Assembly (NCBI GenBank): GCA_029935315.1 | Contig: JAOZKN010000002.1 | Location: 1 to 64,000, forward strand | Length of the DNA stretch: 64,000 bases | DNA from: Desulfocapsa sp. | Lineage (GTDB): Bacteria; Desulfobacterota; Desulfobulbia; Desulfobulbales; Desulfocapsaceae | Reading direction: 5' to 3' | Shown: one piece after another, positions 1 through 11,043 of the stretch | Layout of the letters: each line of letters starts with the position of its first letter | How positions within the stretch are numbered: position 1 is the first letter of the stretch | The notes under the pieces: generated by a model | What the model was told of the DNA's origin: nothing | Database searches by the model: none | Seen by the model: only the letters and a program-made list of their open reading frames with translations | Translations under genes and position numbers: made by a program

Positions 1-146
1 GTGTAGAGATGGTAATGCCAGGTGATAACCTGCATGTTGACGCTGAGCTTATTACCCCAATCGCCATGGATGTTGGTCTTCGCTTTGCTATTCGCGAAGG
101 TGGACGAACAGTTGGTGCTGGTGTAATCAGTGAGATCATCGAATAA
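1..146 (+). CDS. tuf: Elongation factor Tu, C-terminal fragment (5' truncated by window)
   Basis: Reads [47 protein letters not shown], a typical EF-Tu C-terminus, just upstream of rpsJ. Confidence 0.97.
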   Translation, partial: VEMVMPGDNLHVDAELITPIAMDVGLRFAIREGGRTVGAGVISEIIE

Positions 147-155
147 GGAAGGAAC

Positions 156-470
156 ATGATACCTACAGATAAAATTCGTATTCGTCTCAAGGCGTATGAT
201 CATAAACTCCTTGATCTGTCCACACATGAAATTGTAGAGACTGCACGTAGAACTGGAGCCGCTGTTGCCGGGCCTATTCCACTGCCGACTTCTATTAAAA
301 AGTTTTGTGTTTTGCGTTCACCTCACGTTGACAAGAAATCTCGTGAACAATTTGAGATGAGAACCCATCGTCGACTGATTGACATCCTTGAGCCTACTCA
401 ACAGACAATTGATATGTTGATGAAACTTGAGTTGTCTGCTGGTGTTGATGTTGAGATTAAACTGCCATAG
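156..470 (+). CDS. rpsJ: 30S ribosomal protein S10
   Basis: Protein similarity ([14 protein letters not shown]) and operon position. Confidence 0.98.
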   Translation: MIPTDKIRIRLKAYDHKLLDLSTHEIVETARRTGAAVAGPIPLPTSIKKFCVLRSPHVDKKSREQFEMRTHRRLIDILEPTQQTIDMLMKLELSAGVDVEIKLP

Positions 471-510
471 CGAATTTATTCGCTTAATTTGAAGATGTAT
501 AGGTAAGATT

Positions 511-1140
511 ATGCCGAAGACAATGGGCTTATTAGGAAAAAAAATTGGTATGACTCGTGTCTATAACGAGATGGGAGCTGTTATCCCTGTAACCGTTATA
601 GAAGCAGGTCCCTGCAAAGTACTTCAGGTAAAATCGCAGGCCAAAGAAGGATATAACGCTATTCAGGTTGGATTTGGTGACAAAAAAGCTAAGCGGGTCA
701 AGAAGGCCCTTGCTGGTCACTTCAAAAAATCTGAATCAGATGGTTTTTACCACGTGCGTGAATTTAGAATTCAAAATCCCGAAGAGTACGAGGCCGGACA
801 GAGTATTAGTCTTGCAGAACTCTTTAAGACCGGAGATGTTATCGATGTACAGGGTATCTCTCAGGGTAAAGGATTTCAGGGCGTCATGAAGCGTCATGGA
901 TTTAGTGGTGGTCCTGGTGGTCATGGCTCCGGATTTCATCGTGCTCCCGGTTCTATTGGTTGCAGTGCCTGGCCTGCAAGGGTCGTGAAGGGTAAGAAGC
1001 TTCCTGGAAGGATGGGTACAGACACCGTTCTGAGAAAAAATGTACTTGTTATCGATGTTCGAGAGGATGATAATATCATCCTTGTTAAAGGACCGATACC
1101 AGGAGCTAAACAATCTCTTCTGAAGCTTTTCAGTAAGTAA
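511..1140 (+). CDS. rplC: 50S ribosomal protein L3
   Basis: MGLLGKKIGMTRVY...GHGSGFHRAPGSIG. Confidence 0.98.
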   Translation: MPKTMGLLGKKIGMTRVYNEMGAVIPVTVIEAGPCKVLQVKSQAKEGYNAIQVGFGDKKAKRVKKALAGHFKKSESDGFYHVREFRIQNPEEYEAGQSISLAELFKTGDVIDVQGISQGKGFQGVMKRHGFSGGPGGHGSGFHRAPGSIGCSAWPARVVKGKKLPGRMGTDTVLRKNVLVIDVREDDNIILVKGPIPGAKQSLLKLFSK

Positions 1141-1186
1141 TTACTGAACTGGCTTGCAAATGAGTTATCGGTTGAAGGAGTAAACA

Positions 1187-1810
1187 ATGTCTACCGTAGA
1201 TATAGTAAATACAAAAAACGAAAAAGTTGGTGAGATTGAGCTTTCTGAGAAAGTTTTCGATCTTGACGTCAAGCAGCATTTGCTTCACGATGTTGTCAGA
1301 CAACAACGTGCTGCTAAGCGCGCAGGCAATGCCTGTACCAAAACAAGAGTAGAAGTACGTGGCGGTGGTGCTAAACCATGGCGTCAGAAAGGCACCGGGC
1401 GAGCTCGTGCTGGTACTAACAATTCTCCTATATGGAGAGGCGGTGGTGTAACTTTTGGCCCCAAACCACGTGATTACAGTTTTAAACTGAATCGTAAGGT
1501 CAAAAAACAGGCTCTTGCCATGGCAATAAGTGCACGGTTGCAGGAAGGTAATCTTGTGATTGTTGATGAATTTGTTATGGATGCTATCAAAACTAAAGAT
1601 TTCGTTTCCATAATGAAAGGTTTTGATTTTGAGAATTGCCTGGTAATCACTGACGAAAAGAATGAAATTGTAAATAAATCGGCCAGAAACGTTCACGGAT
1701 TTAAGGTTCTGAGCACAGACGGTTTGAATGTTTATGATATTCTTTTGCACAAGAAACTTATGTTGGTAAAGCCTGCAGTAGAGAGTCTTGAAAAGAGGTT
1801 GACGGCATGA
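1187..1810 (+). CDS. rplD: 50S ribosomal protein L4
   Basis: GGGAKPWRQKGTGRARAGTNNSPIWRGGG motif; position. Confidence 0.98.
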   Translation: MSTVDIVNTKNEKVGEIELSEKVFDLDVKQHLLHDVVRQQRAAKRAGNACTKTRVEVRGGGAKPWRQKGTGRARAGTNNSPIWRGGGVTFGPKPRDYSFKLNRKVKKQALAMAISARLQEGNLVIVDEFVMDAIKTKDFVSIMKGFDFENCLVITDEKNEIVNKSARNVHGFKVLSTDGLNVYDILLHKKLMLVKPAVESLEKRLTA

Positions 1811-2094
1811 AAAGTACACATAGAATTCTGAAAGGCCCCTGTCTTACTGAGAAAGCAAATATGCAACTTGAAGTTGATAATAAAGTTGTTTTCAAAGTAG
1901 ATCCTCAGGCTAATAAGATCGAAATAAAGAATGCAGTGGAAAAAATGTTTGATGTAAAAGTTAAACATGTTCATACTGCGAATATGCATGGCAAACAGAA
2001 ACGTGTAGGACGCTTCACAGGCTTTACCAATGATTGGAAAAAAGCATACGTGACCCTGTCTGAAGGCGAAATCAGCTTTGTTGATGAATTATAA
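1807..2094 (+). CDS. rplW: 50S ribosomal protein L23
   Basis: Similarity and ATGA overlap with rplD. Confidence 0.97.
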   Translation: MKSTHRILKGPCLTEKANMQLEVDNKVVFKVDPQANKIEIKNAVEKMFDVKVKHVHTANMHGKQKRVGRFTGFTNDWKKAYVTLSEGEISFVDEL

Positions 2095-2171
2095 ATAACA
2101 GTCAGCAAAGATTTCAGTAAACGATTCAGTAGAGCTCTCAATCCAATTAGCCTTGATGGAGCGATTAGATA

Positions 2172-2996
2172 ATGATTACAATAAAAAAATATAAACCCAC
2201 ATCACCGGGTAAACGGCATCATGTGTCGATCAAGAACCCTGAGCTGTCAAAGGGTGATCCTGAAAAAAGCCTTCTTCGAAGTCTTTCTAAAACAGGTGGC
2301 CGTAATAACTATGGACGAATTACCTCTCGTCACATTGGTGGTGGTCATAAACGTAAATACCGTATCATTGATTTCAAACGTAATAAGACTGACATCAGTG
2401 CCAAGGTAGTATCCATTGAATATGATCCTAACAGAAGCGCAAACATTGCTCTGTTATCATATATTGATGGCGAAAAAACTTATATTCTTGCTCCTGCAGG
2501 TATTGCGGTTGGTGATCAGGTACTGGCTGGTGACAATGTTGATATTAAGCCTGGTAACTGTTTACCACTGATGAATATCCCACTTGGTACTCATATTCAT
2601 AATATTGAGATGAAGATTGGCAAAGGTGGACAGCTTGTAAGAAGTGCAGGTGTATCCGCACAACTTATGGCAAAAGAAGGAACCTATGTCCTTTTGCGTC
2701 TTCCCTCTGGTGAGGTTCGAAAATTTCATAAACTTTGTCGTGCCTGTATTGGCCAGGTTGGAAATCGCGAGCATGAAACCCAGAAACTTGGTAAAGCAGG
2801 ACGAAAACGATGGATGGGTAAACGCCCTCACGTTCGTGGTGTTGCTATGAACCCAGTTGATCATCCAATGGGTGGTGGTGAAGGTAAGAGTTCCGGTGGT
2901 CGTCATCCGTGTACACCATGGGGCATGCCAACAAAAGGTTACAAGACAAGAAGTAACACCCAGTCTGACAAATACATCGTCAAGAAAAGACGTTAA
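2172..2996 (+). CDS. rplB: 50S ribosomal protein L2
   Basis: [46 protein letters not shown]. Confidence 0.99.
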   Translation: MITIKKYKPTSPGKRHHVSIKNPELSKGDPEKSLLRSLSKTGGRNNYGRITSRHIGGGHKRKYRIIDFKRNKTDISAKVVSIEYDPNRSANIALLSYIDGEKTYILAPAGIAVGDQVLAGDNVDIKPGNCLPLMNIPLGTHIHNIEMKIGKGGQLVRSAGVSAQLMAKEGTYVLLRLPSGEVRKFHKLCRACIGQVGNREHETQKLGKAGRKRWMGKRPHVRGVAMNPVDHPMGGGEGKSSGGRHPCTPWGMPTKGYKTRSNTQSDKYIVKKRR

Positions 2997-3012
2997 TTAA
3001 AGGGAGTAAATC

Positions 3013-3285
3013 ATGGCTCGTTCAGTCAAAAAGGGACCTTTTATCGATGATCATCTTCAGAAGAAGGTAGATGTTGCCATAGAAAATGGTTCTCGTAAGG
3101 TAATTAAAACCTGGTCCAGGCGATCCGACATCTCACCTGAGATGGTTGGTTTAACCTTTGCAGTACATAACGGGAGAAAATTTATCCCGGTATTTGTATC
3201 AGAGAATATGGTTGGTCATAAGCTTGGTGAGTTTTCACCAACCAGGACCTATTACGGTCACAGCTCTGACAGAAAATCTCGTTAA
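3013..3285 (+). CDS. rpsS: 30S ribosomal protein S19
   Basis: [19 protein letters not shown]. Confidence 0.98.
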   Translation: MARSVKKGPFIDDHLQKKVDVAIENGSRKVIKTWSRRSDISPEMVGLTFAVHNGRKFIPVFVSENMVGHKLGEFSPTRTYYGHSSDRKSR

Positions 3286-3323
3286 CATTTTTTTCACGGT
3301 TGGAATTATCAGGAGTATATAAT

Positions 3324-3656
3324 ATGGAAGCTCGCGCCGTAGGGAGACGTATCAGGATCTCCCCTCAAAAAGCAAGACTTGTTGCCGACGTGGTTAGGGG
3401 AATGAGCGCTGATAAAGCGATCATCACCTTAAAATTCATGCCGAAAAAAGGGGCAGGGATTTTACGTAAGGTCATTGAATCTGCCGTTGCCAATGCAACA
3501 CAAGACGATCAGATCGATGTTGATAACCTTTATGTAAAGACAGTCTTTATTGATGGTGGCCCATCTTTTAAAAGAATTCGTCCCCGTGCAATGGGACGTG
3601 CCACTTCGATAATTAAACGTACTAGTCATATTACAGTAATACTGGATGAAGAATAA
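3324..3656 (+). CDS. rplV: 50S ribosomal protein L22
   Basis: MEARAVGRRIRISPQKARLVADVVRG; ATG at 3324 preferred over the TTG at 3300. Confidence 0.97.
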   Translation: MEARAVGRRIRISPQKARLVADVVRGMSADKAIITLKFMPKKGAGILRKVIESAVANATQDDQIDVDNLYVKTVFIDGGPSFKRIRPRAMGRATSIIKRTSHITVILDEE

Positions 3657-3739
3657 TTCTTTACAAGTTTCACTGTAAAGGGTATGACTCTCAATTTTTT
3701 TTATTTTATATAGAATAAGCGATTTGCTGGAGGATTATT

Positions 3740-4387
3740 TTGGGGCAAAAAGTTAACCCGTTAGGGATCAGACTTAATATTACTCGGACATGGGATTCAA
3801 TTTGGTATGCCGATAAGGACTACTCGAAGAATCTGATTGAAGATCAGAAAATTAGAAAATTTCTGAAAAACAGACTCTCACACGCTGGTCTTTCAAAAAT
3901 CATCCTTGAACGTACAGGTGAAAAGGTTCGTGTAAAACTTTTCACTGCGCGTCCAGGGATCGTTATTGGCAAGAAAGGATCTGAGATCGAGCTCCTGAAA
4001 AAGGATCTTGAAAAGCTCATTAACCGAAAAGCTGTTATCGACATTCAGGAAGTACGTCGCCCTGAAGCCGATGCTCAGCTCGTAGCTGAAAATATTGCTC
4101 AACAGCTGGTCAGACGCGTAGCGTTTAGACGGGCTATGAAAAAAGCAGTAAGTTCAGCACAGCGATTCGGGGTCAAGGGTATCAAGATTTCCTGTTCAGG
4201 TCGCCTTGGCGGTGCAGAGATGTCTCGCTGTGAATGGGTTCGTGAAGGTCGTGTGCCACTGCACACCCTTCGGGCAGATGTTGATTATGCTCTGGCGGAA
4301 GCGAATACCACATATGGCATTATCGGAATTAAAGTATGGATCTTTAAGGGTGAAGTTCTGAAAAAGAACGATGCCCAGGAAGCTTGA
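3740..4387 (+). CDS. rpsC: 30S ribosomal protein S3 (TTG start)
   Basis: [12 protein letters not shown]. Confidence 0.98.
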   Translation: MGQKVNPLGIRLNITRTWDSIWYADKDYSKNLIEDQKIRKFLKNRLSHAGLSKIILERTGEKVRVKLFTARPGIVIGKKGSEIELLKKDLEKLINRKAVIDIQEVRRPEADAQLVAENIAQQLVRRVAFRRAMKKAVSSAQRFGVKGIKISCSGRLGGAEMSRCEWVREGRVPLHTLRADVDYALAEANTTYGIIGIKVWIFKGEVLKKNDAQEA

Positions 4388-4440
4388 TTAATACGCTTTC
4401 TGCTTGAAGAAGATTTATATAACTATATCGGAGTTTAAAA

Positions 4441-4857
4441 ATGTTAAGTCCTAAAAAGGTCAAACATAGAAAAGTCTTTAAGGGTAAGGTGCGTGGCAAG
4501 GCCCATAGGGGTTCCACCATCTCTTTTGGCGACTATGCCTTAAAGGCCGTTGAGAGTGGGAAGCTGACCTCTCAACAGATAGAAGCAGCCCGTATTGCCA
4601 TTAACAGGAAGATTAAACGTGGTGGAAAGGTGTGGATTCGAGTTTTTCCTGATAAGCCAATTACGAAAAAACCTGCCGAGACTCGTATGGGTAAAGGTAA
4701 AGGTGCACCAGATCACTGGGTCGCCATTACCAAGCCAGGGAAGATCATTTATGAGCTTGCCGGTGTTGAAGAATCGCTGGCTATCCGTGCACTTACATTG
4801 GCGGGTGCAAAATTACCTTTCAAAACAAAGGTTATTACCAAGAGGAGCACACTATGA
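4441..4857 (+). CDS. rplP: 50S ribosomal protein L16
   Basis: [16 protein letters not shown]. Confidence 0.98.
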   Translation: MLSPKKVKHRKVFKGKVRGKAHRGSTISFGDYALKAVESGKLTSQQIEAARIAINRKIKRGGKVWIRVFPDKPITKKPAETRMGKGKGAPDHWVAITKPGKIIYELAGVEESLAIRALTLAGAKLPFKTKVITKRSTL

Positions 4858-5036
4858 AAATGTCAGAGATGCGCTCAATGTCTACAGATGATCTTCAAAA
4901 AAAGCTGGTAAGTTTGAAAGACGAGGTGTCTAACCTTAGTTTTCAGCACAAAATCAGACCCCTTGAAAACACTGCAAGTATTACAGAGCTTCGTAAAGAT
5001 ATTGCGCGTATAAATACTCTTTTTAACGAAAAATAG
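4854..5036 (+). CDS. rpmC: 50S ribosomal protein L29
   Basis: Position after rplP with 4-nt overlap; L29-like. Confidence 0.95.
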   Translation: MKMSEMRSMSTDDLQKKLVSLKDEVSNLSFQHKIRPLENTASITELRKDIARINTLFNEK

Positions 5037-5099
5037 AGTACAATACAAAATAATTAATAACAGACATACAATGTTATTATTACTCAAATTGAGTGAATT

Positions 5100-5360
5100 A
5101 TGAGTGAGACAAAAAAAATTAAGAAGAGCAGGACTGGTACAGTAGTCAGCAATAAGATGGAAAAAAGTATTGTTGTTCGTGTAGAAAGAACTGTTAAGCA
5201 TAAGTTCTACGGCAAGTACATCAAAAAAAGTGTCAAGTATCTTGCAGATGATCCAGAGAATACCTGCAAAATAGGTGACATCGTTTCCATTGAAGAATGT
5301 CGTCCTCTAAGTAAGAAGAAAAGATGGCGCTTGCGCAACATCATTCGGGAAGCTGTTTAA
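5100..5360 (+). CDS. rpsQ: 30S ribosomal protein S17
   Basis: [32 protein letters not shown]. Confidence 0.97.
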   Translation: MSETKKIKKSRTGTVVSNKMEKSIVVRVERTVKHKFYGKYIKKSVKYLADDPENTCKIGDIVSIEECRPLSKKKRWRLRNIIREAV

Positions 5361-5420
5361 GCGCTCCCCGACTACACCATTATTTATTGATTACCCACTG
5401 ATTCTTGATCAGGTGAAATT

Positions 5421-5789
5421 ATGATACAAAGTGAAACAGTACTGAATGTTGCAGATAATTCAGGAGCAAAAAAGGTACTCTGCATCAGAGTTCTTGGCGG
5501 AACCAGAAGACGATATGCATCCATTGGTGATGTTATTGTTGTTACCGTTAAGGAAGCCCTTCCTAATGCGAAAGTAAAAAAGGGTGATGTCATGAAGGCA
5601 GTTGTCGTACGTACCGCTAAAGAAATGAAGCGTATGGATGATACCTGGGTTAAATTTGACGATAATGCTGCAGTAATACTCGCGGCAAACGGTGAACCGG
5701 TAGGTACACGTATTTTCGGACCGGTTGCAAGAGAGCTGCGTAACCAGGGATTTATGAAAATTATCTCCCTGGCACCCGAAGCATTATAA
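5421..5789 (+). CDS. rplN: 50S ribosomal protein L14
   Basis: [27 protein letters not shown]. Confidence 0.98.
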   Translation: MIQSETVLNVADNSGAKKVLCIRVLGGTRRRYASIGDVIVVTVKEALPNAKVKKGDVMKAVVVRTAKEMKRMDDTWVKFDDNAAVILAANGEPVGTRIFGPVARELRNQGFMKIISLAPEAL

Positions 5790-5843
5790 TACGAGTTAAG
5801 CAAGTAAACCCGCTTTGTGCGAGTTTGAACAAAAGGTGCTGAA

Positions 5844-6176
5844 ATGGCAAAGGGAATGACATACCTGAAGAAAGATGATCAGGTTGAAGTAACAATAGGA
5901 AAAGATAAGGGACGCGTAGGAAAAATTCTGCAGGTGTTCCCTGATAAAGATAGAGCATTGGTTGAACGTATTAACATGGTTAAACGTCATACCAAGCCCA
6001 CTGAAATGAACCAGCAGGGACAGATAGTTAGCCGTGAAGCCTCTATTCACGTGTCTAACCTTCAGTTGATATGTCCGGAGTGTACTAAGACCGGTAAAAT
6101 TGGCAAAAAATTCTTAGAAGATGGCACTAAAGTTCGATTTTGTAAGAGCTGCGGCGAATCCATCGAAAGTAAATAG
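5844..6176 (+). CDS. rplX: 50S ribosomal protein L24
   Basis: KOW-type motif; position. Confidence 0.96.
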   Translation: MAKGMTYLKKDDQVEVTIGKDKGRVGKILQVFPDKDRALVERINMVKRHTKPTEMNQQGQIVSREASIHVSNLQLICPECTKTGKIGKKFLEDGTKVRFCKSCGESIESK

Positions 6177-6203
6177 TAAATAGGCAATTGCCAGGAGTAT
6201 CAA

Positions 6204-6743
6204 ATGGGTTCGTTAAAAGACCATTATAATAAAGAATGCAAACCTGCACTGCAGGAAGAGTTTGGTTATACAAACTCCATGCAGATTCCAAAACTCGATA
6301 AGATTGTCCTCAATATGGGACTAGGCGAGGCTGTTCAAAATCCAAAGATTGTGGATGGAGCAGTGGATGAACTAACACGAATTGCAGGGCGTAAAGCTGT
6401 CGTGACAAAGGCAAAGAAATCCATTGCCGGCTTTAAGCTGCGTGAAGGTATGCCCATCGGTTGTCGTGTGACCCTTCGCGGTGATGTGATGTATGAGTTT
6501 TACAGTAAACTTGTAAATATCGCACTACCTCGTGTTCGAGATTTTCGCGGAATATCAGCTAAATCATTTGATGGACGTGGTAACTTCTCCATGGGTGTCA
6601 AAGAACAAATTATATTCCCAGAGATTGACTTCGATAAAATCGATAAGATCAAGGGACTAAATATCAGCATTGTGACAACTGCTCCGACTGATGACGAGGG
6701 CAGAAGCCTTTTAAAACTTCTCGGTATGCCATTTAAGCACTGA
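6204..6743 (+). CDS. rplE: 50S ribosomal protein L5
   Basis: [11 protein letters not shown]...[20 protein letters not shown]. Confidence 0.98.
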   Translation: MGSLKDHYNKECKPALQEEFGYTNSMQIPKLDKIVLNMGLGEAVQNPKIVDGAVDELTRIAGRKAVVTKAKKSIAGFKLREGMPIGCRVTLRGDVMYEFYSKLVNIALPRVRDFRGISAKSFDGRGNFSMGVKEQIIFPEIDFDKIDKIKGLNISIVTTAPTDDEGRSLLKLLGMPFKH

Positions 6744-6868
6744 TTGATAATTAATTAACACTGGCTATCTTGTGACAGCTGGTATAAGGACTTTTTTCAA
6801 TTCCTGTAATTCAGGCTTGACTTTATAAGTTCTCATTTAAGTAAGTTTTAAGTAAACTGGAGGTCAGT

Positions 6869-7054
6869 TTGGCAAAGAAATCTCTCATTGCGAAAGCAAA
6901 AAGAACGCCAAAATTTGGGGTAAGAAAGTACAACAGATGTCCGCTCTGTGGACGCCCAAAAGCATTTATTCGTAAGTTCGGTATCTGCCGTATCTGTTTT
7001 CGTAAGTTGGCATCCAGTGGTCAGGTTACCGGTGTGACTAAGTCATCCTGGTAG
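6869..7054 (+). CDS. rpsN: 30S ribosomal protein S14, zinc-binding type (TTG start)
   Basis: 61 aa, CPLCGRP...CRICF two CxxC motifs. Confidence 0.97.
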   Translation: MAKKSLIAKAKRTPKFGVRKYNRCPLCGRPKAFIRKFGICRICFRKLASSGQVTGVTKSSW

Positions 7055-7102
7055 TCGTAAACCCACTCGATCAAAAATATATAATTAGAAGGAGAGTTCG
7101 CC

Positions 7103-7501
7103 ATGTCCATGAGCGATCCCCTGGCAGACATGCTGACCAGGATACGAAATGGTTTGAAGGCTAAGTTTGATACAGTTGAAATGCCTTCATCCAACACAAA
7201 AACAAATATTGCCAAAGTCCTCAAAGAGGAAGGCTATATCACCGCATTTTCAATCAAAGAAGGGGGACCTCAGGGGACCTTGAGTATTGAGCTGAAATAT
7301 GGTGCGGATAACACACCGGTTATTTCCGGAATTAAACGTGTTAGTAAACCCGGTCTGCGTAAGTATACTGGTGTTGACGGTATTCCTAAAGTTCTTAATG
7401 GACTTGGCATCGCCATCCTTTCAAGTTCAAAGGGCGTTATTACTGATAGAACCGCAAGGGCCAGTAATGTAGGCGGTGAAATTCTTTGCGAGGTCTGGTA
7501 A
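7103..7501 (+). CDS. rpsH: 30S ribosomal protein S8
   Basis: [15 protein letters not shown]. Confidence 0.98.
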   Translation: MSMSDPLADMLTRIRNGLKAKFDTVEMPSSNTKTNIAKVLKEEGYITAFSIKEGGPQGTLSIELKYGADNTPVISGIKRVSKPGLRKYTGVDGIPKVLNGLGIAILSSSKGVITDRTARASNVGGEILCEVW

Positions 7502-7525
7502 GACCAGCAAATAACGGAGGTAATC

Positions 7526-8068
7526 ATGTCTCGAATTGGAAAACAGCCTATTCCTGTGCCTGGTGATATCAAAATTGATATTAAAGGACAGATCATTACA
7601 GTTTCCGGAAAAAATGGCAAACTGGAACGTGAAATCCTGCCAGAACTTGAAATATCAATGAAAGATCAGGAAATCATTGTTGAAAACAGGGATAATAGTA
7701 AAAGAACCAATGCTTTTCGCGGTATGACCAGAAGCCTTGTGAATAACATGGTTATTGGAGTCAGCGAAGGGTTCAAAAAAACACTTGTTGTCGAAGGTGT
7801 CGGATATAAAGTTAACATGGCCGGTAAAACATTGACTCTAAATGTTGGCTATTCAAACCCCATTGAGTTCCCTGTACCAGAAGGTATACAGATCAATGTT
7901 GATGGCAATAATAAAATAATTGTTGAATCTAACGATAAAGAGTTGCTTGGCCTCACCAGTGCAAAGATTCGTGAAATTCGTAAACCTGAACCTTATAAAG
8001 GAAAAGGTATACGCTACGAAGACGAGCATATTGTACGTAAAGTTGGTAAGGCAGGAGCCGCGAGCTAA
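7526..8068 (+). CDS. rplF: 50S ribosomal protein L6
   Basis: MSRIGKQPIPVP...EPYKGKGIRYEDE. Confidence 0.98.
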   Translation: MSRIGKQPIPVPGDIKIDIKGQIITVSGKNGKLEREILPELEISMKDQEIIVENRDNSKRTNAFRGMTRSLVNNMVIGVSEGFKKTLVVEGVGYKVNMAGKTLTLNVGYSNPIEFPVPEGIQINVDGNNKIIVESNDKELLGLTSAKIREIRKPEPYKGKGIRYEDEHIVRKVGKAGAAS

Positions 8069-8121
8069 TTAATTAATAATCATTCTACTGATTGTTATTT
8101 CTAAAATTATGGTAAGGAAAA

Positions 8122-8484
8122 ATGGCTAAGACTAATCCTAAGGCTACTGCCAGGGCCAAAAGAGTTCGACGCATTCGCAAAAAGATTGTTGGCAGCAGTG
8201 ATCGGCCGCGTCTGCGGGTCTTTAAAAGCAATAAACATATTTACGCACAAATCATTGATGACTCAGTAGGCAAAACACTTGTCTCCATGTCGACTATTGA
8301 TAAGGCTTTTGAAGATGAAAAAACTGATAAAACCGGAAGTGCCAAAAAGGTAGGACTCTTACTTGCAGCAGCAGCAAAAGATGCTGGTGTCAGCAAGGTG
8401 ACCTTTGATCGTGGTGGGTTTATTTATCACGGTAGAATAAAAGCACTTTCCGAAGGAGCTCGGGAAGGCGGACTTCAATTTTAA
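8122..8484 (+). CDS. rplR: 50S ribosomal protein L18
   Basis: [20 protein letters not shown]. Confidence 0.97.
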   Translation: MAKTNPKATARAKRVRRIRKKIVGSSDRPRLRVFKSNKHIYAQIIDDSVGKTLVSMSTIDKAFEDEKTDKTGSAKKVGLLLAAAAKDAGVSKVTFDRGGFIYHGRIKALSEGAREGGLQF

Positions 8485-8505
8485 TGATAATTACGGGGGT
8501 GTCCC

Positions 8506-9018
8506 TTGGCAGATTTTAAACGTTCCAGGAATGAAGGTTCCGACGAATTTATAGAAAAAATTGTATTTATTAATCGCGTTGCCAAAGTTGTAAAAGGTGG
8601 TCGTCGATTTAGTTTTAGTGCCATTGTTGTCGTTGGTGACGGAAAGGGTAAAATAGGATATGGGCTTGGTAAGGCCAATCTTGTACCCGAGGCTATCCGT
8701 AAAGGTGTTGAGAAGGCAAGGAAGGATATGTCTTCCGTATCCATTACCGATATCTCTATACCCCACCAGGTAATTGGCCATTATGGAGCTGGTAAGGTTC
8801 TTTTAAAGCCTGCCTCAGAAGGTACCGGAGTTATTGCTGGCGGACCTGTTCGTGCAGTTCTTGAGGCTGTAGGGGTGAAGAATATCCTTACTAAATGCCT
8901 TGGTTCTCACAATCCACATAATATGGTAAAAGCAACACTTGAAGGTCTTCAGTCTTTACGTTCTGCCGAAAAAATTGCAGCGATGCGCGGTAAAACAGTC
9001 GAAGAAATTCAGGCTTAA
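8506..9018 (+). CDS. rpsE: 30S ribosomal protein S5
   Basis: [24 protein letters not shown]. Confidence 0.98.
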   Translation: MADFKRSRNEGSDEFIEKIVFINRVAKVVKGGRRFSFSAIVVVGDGKGKIGYGLGKANLVPEAIRKGVEKARKDMSSVSITDISIPHQVIGHYGAGKVLLKPASEGTGVIAGGPVRAVLEAVGVKNILTKCLGSHNPHNMVKATLEGLQSLRSAEKIAAMRGKTVEEIQA

Positions 9019-9020
9019 TT

Positions 9021-9068
9021 AAAGGCACGGTCTCTTTCCAATAGTATTGGATAAGCTGTGCTTTTTTT
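9021..9068 (+). terminator. Hairpin plus T-tract between rpsE and rpmD (possible internal terminator/attenuator)
   Basis: Nested GCAC/GTGC and CCAAT-agt-ATTGG stems followed by CTTTTTTT. Confidence 0.5.
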
Positions 9069-9095
9069 CATTTATTTTGAGTAAAGGGTAGTCAA

Positions 9096-9278
9096 ATGTC
9101 CGATACAATCACATTTACTCTCGTCAAGAGCGGAATAGGCAGTACAAAAAAAATCAACGCCACCTTGACAGGTCTTGGATTGACGAAAATGCAAAAGCGT
9201 GTAACGCGTAAAGATACCCCGGCACTACGTGGGATGCTGAACAAAGTTTCACATCTTGTCCGTCTCGAGGAGGCATAA
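9096..9278 (+). CDS. rpmD: 50S ribosomal protein L30
   Basis: TFTLVKSGIGSTKKINATLTGLGL; position. Confidence 0.95.
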   Translation: MSDTITFTLVKSGIGSTKKINATLTGLGLTKMQKRVTRKDTPALRGMLNKVSHLVRLEEA

Positions 9279-9279
9279 C

Positions 9280-9729
9280 ATGATAAATTTAGGAAATCTT
9301 TCCCCCGTTAAGGGAGCAAGAAAACAACGAAAACGTCTTGGCCGTGGACCAGGAAGTGGTCATGGTAAGACTGCTGGTCGAGGACATAAAGGTTTTAAGT
9401 CACGTTCAGGGTCTGGTATTAAACCAGGCTTTGAGGGTGGTCAGATGCCTTTGCAACGTCGTCTGCCAAAACGCGGATTTGTCAATATCAATAAAATTAA
9501 GTTCAGTCTTGTTTCTCTGTCTCAACTAGACAAACTTGACGACCTAAGCAATGTAACCACAGCATCACTTATTGAATCTGGAGTTGCTGATAAGGGACTG
9601 CCTGTGAAAATACTTGCCAATGGTGAGATCACGAAGGCGGTTACCGTAACAGTTGATAAAGTGAGCGCCGGGGCAAAAGCAAAAATTGAAGCTGCTGGTG
9701 GTAAAGTAGTCGAAGCCACAACGGAATAG
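9280..9729 (+). CDS. rplO: 50S ribosomal protein L15
   Basis: MINLGNLSPVKGARKQRKRLGRGPGSGHGKTAGRGHKG; ATG at 9280. Confidence 0.98.
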   Translation: MINLGNLSPVKGARKQRKRLGRGPGSGHGKTAGRGHKGFKSRSGSGIKPGFEGGQMPLQRRLPKRGFVNINKIKFSLVSLSQLDKLDDLSNVTTASLIESGVADKGLPVKILANGEITKAVTVTVDKVSAGAKAKIEAAGGKVVEATTE

Positions 9730-9732
9730 ATT

Positions 9733-11025
9733 ATGAGCGGATTGCAGAACGCTGCCAAAACACCTGAGTTACGTAAGAAGATATTCTTTACACTCGCCAT
9801 GCTGGCTGTGTATCGAATGGGCGTGCAGGTACCTACTCCTGGTATCAATGGAGAGGCACTTGCCGCATTTTTTGCTAAAAATGCAGGGAATATTTTTGGC
9901 ATGTTTAATATGTTTTCCGGTGGTGCGTTGGAGAATTTCTCCATCTTTGCCCTGGGAATCATGCCCTATATCTCCGCATCTATTATTATTCAGTTGCTTA
10001 CAGTTGTCATTCCCCAGCTGGAGACCTTAAAGAAAGAAGGTCAGGCAGGACAGCGTAAAATTACCCAGTACACCCGCTATGGCACTGTGGGCTTGAGTAT
10101 TATCCAGGGTACCTTTATTGCCACCGGACTCCAGTCAATGGTTGGTCCCGGTGGAGAGCCGATTGTTCTTAATCCCGGCACGCCATTCGTTCTAATGACG
10201 ATGATAACACTCACTGCCGGCACATCTTTTATTATGTGGCTTGGCGAGCAAATGACAGAACGTGGTATCGGTAACGGTATCTCTTTGATCATTTTTGCTG
10301 GTATTGTAGCCCGGGGGCCATCTGCCCTGGTAAACTCCATTCAGTTGGTGAAGGCAGGAGAGATCACTCTCTTTTTCATCCCCCTGATTATTGCTTTTAT
10401 GGTCGCTGTTGTTGCAGTCATTGTTTTCTTTGAAACCGCTCAACGACGAATTCCAATCCAATACGCTAAGCGCGTTGTTGGCCGGAAAGTGTATGGCGGT
10501 CAGAGCTCGCATCTGCCTCTGAAAATTAATATCGCTGGTGTTATACCTCCGATTTTCGCCTCATCCATTATGATGTTTCCTGCAACAATTGGCGGATTTA
10601 TCCAGGTCGATTGGGTACAGGTTGTTTCTGCGGCAATGTCGCCTGGTACGATTTATTATTATGCTCTGTATATTGTAATGATCGTTTTCTTCTGTTTTTT
10701 CTATACGGCAGTAACATTTAAACCAGATGACGTTGCTGAGAATCTGAAGAAAAATGGTGGTTTTGTTCCAGGTATTCGTCCGGGAAGAAAGACTGCCGAT
10801 TTTATAGATAAAGTGCTGACCAGGCTGACTGTTGTCGGCGCTATATACTTAAGTGCAGTTTGTGTACTTCCAACAATCCTTATTTCGAAATTTAACCTGC
10901 CATTTTATTTTGGCGGTACAGCTCTGCTTATTATAGTTGGTGTAGCCATCGATACTATTTCACAGGTTCAATCGCAGATGGTAATGACCAATTATGAAGG
11001 TTTTATGAAGACGGGCAAGAAGTAG
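9733..11025 (+). CDS. secY: Preprotein translocase subunit SecY
   Basis: Full-length SecY, position. Confidence 0.98.
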   Translation: MSGLQNAAKTPELRKKIFFTLAMLAVYRMGVQVPTPGINGEALAAFFAKNAGNIFGMFNMFSGGALENFSIFALGIMPYISASIIIQLLTVVIPQLETLKKEGQAGQRKITQYTRYGTVGLSIIQGTFIATGLQSMVGPGGEPIVLNPGTPFVLMTMITLTAGTSFIMWLGEQMTERGIGNGISLIIFAGIVARGPSALVNSIQLVKAGEITLFFIPLIIAFMVAVVAVIVFFETAQRRIPIQYAKRVVGRKVYGGQSSHLPLKINIAGVIPPIFASSIMMFPATIGGFIQVDWVQVVSAAMSPGTIYYYALYIVMIVFFCFFYTAVTFKPDDVAENLKKNGGFVPGIRPGRKTADFIDKVLTRLTVVGAIYLSAVCVLPTILISKFNLPFYFGGTALLIIVGVAIDTISQVQSQMVMTNYEGFMKTGKK

Positions 11026-11043
11026 GGATAAGGGCACTATTTT

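Noticed and set aside
532-1187. Antisense and alternative-frame ORFs across ribosomal genes (e.g. 532-720 -, 736-1113 -, 936-1187 -)
   Set aside because: They fully overlap clearly identified conserved ribosomal proteins; low-complexity shadow ORFs.
1130-1819. 229-aa minus-strand ORF
   Set aside because: Antisense to rplD; no recognisable domain, Tyr/Cys/His-skewed shadow composition.
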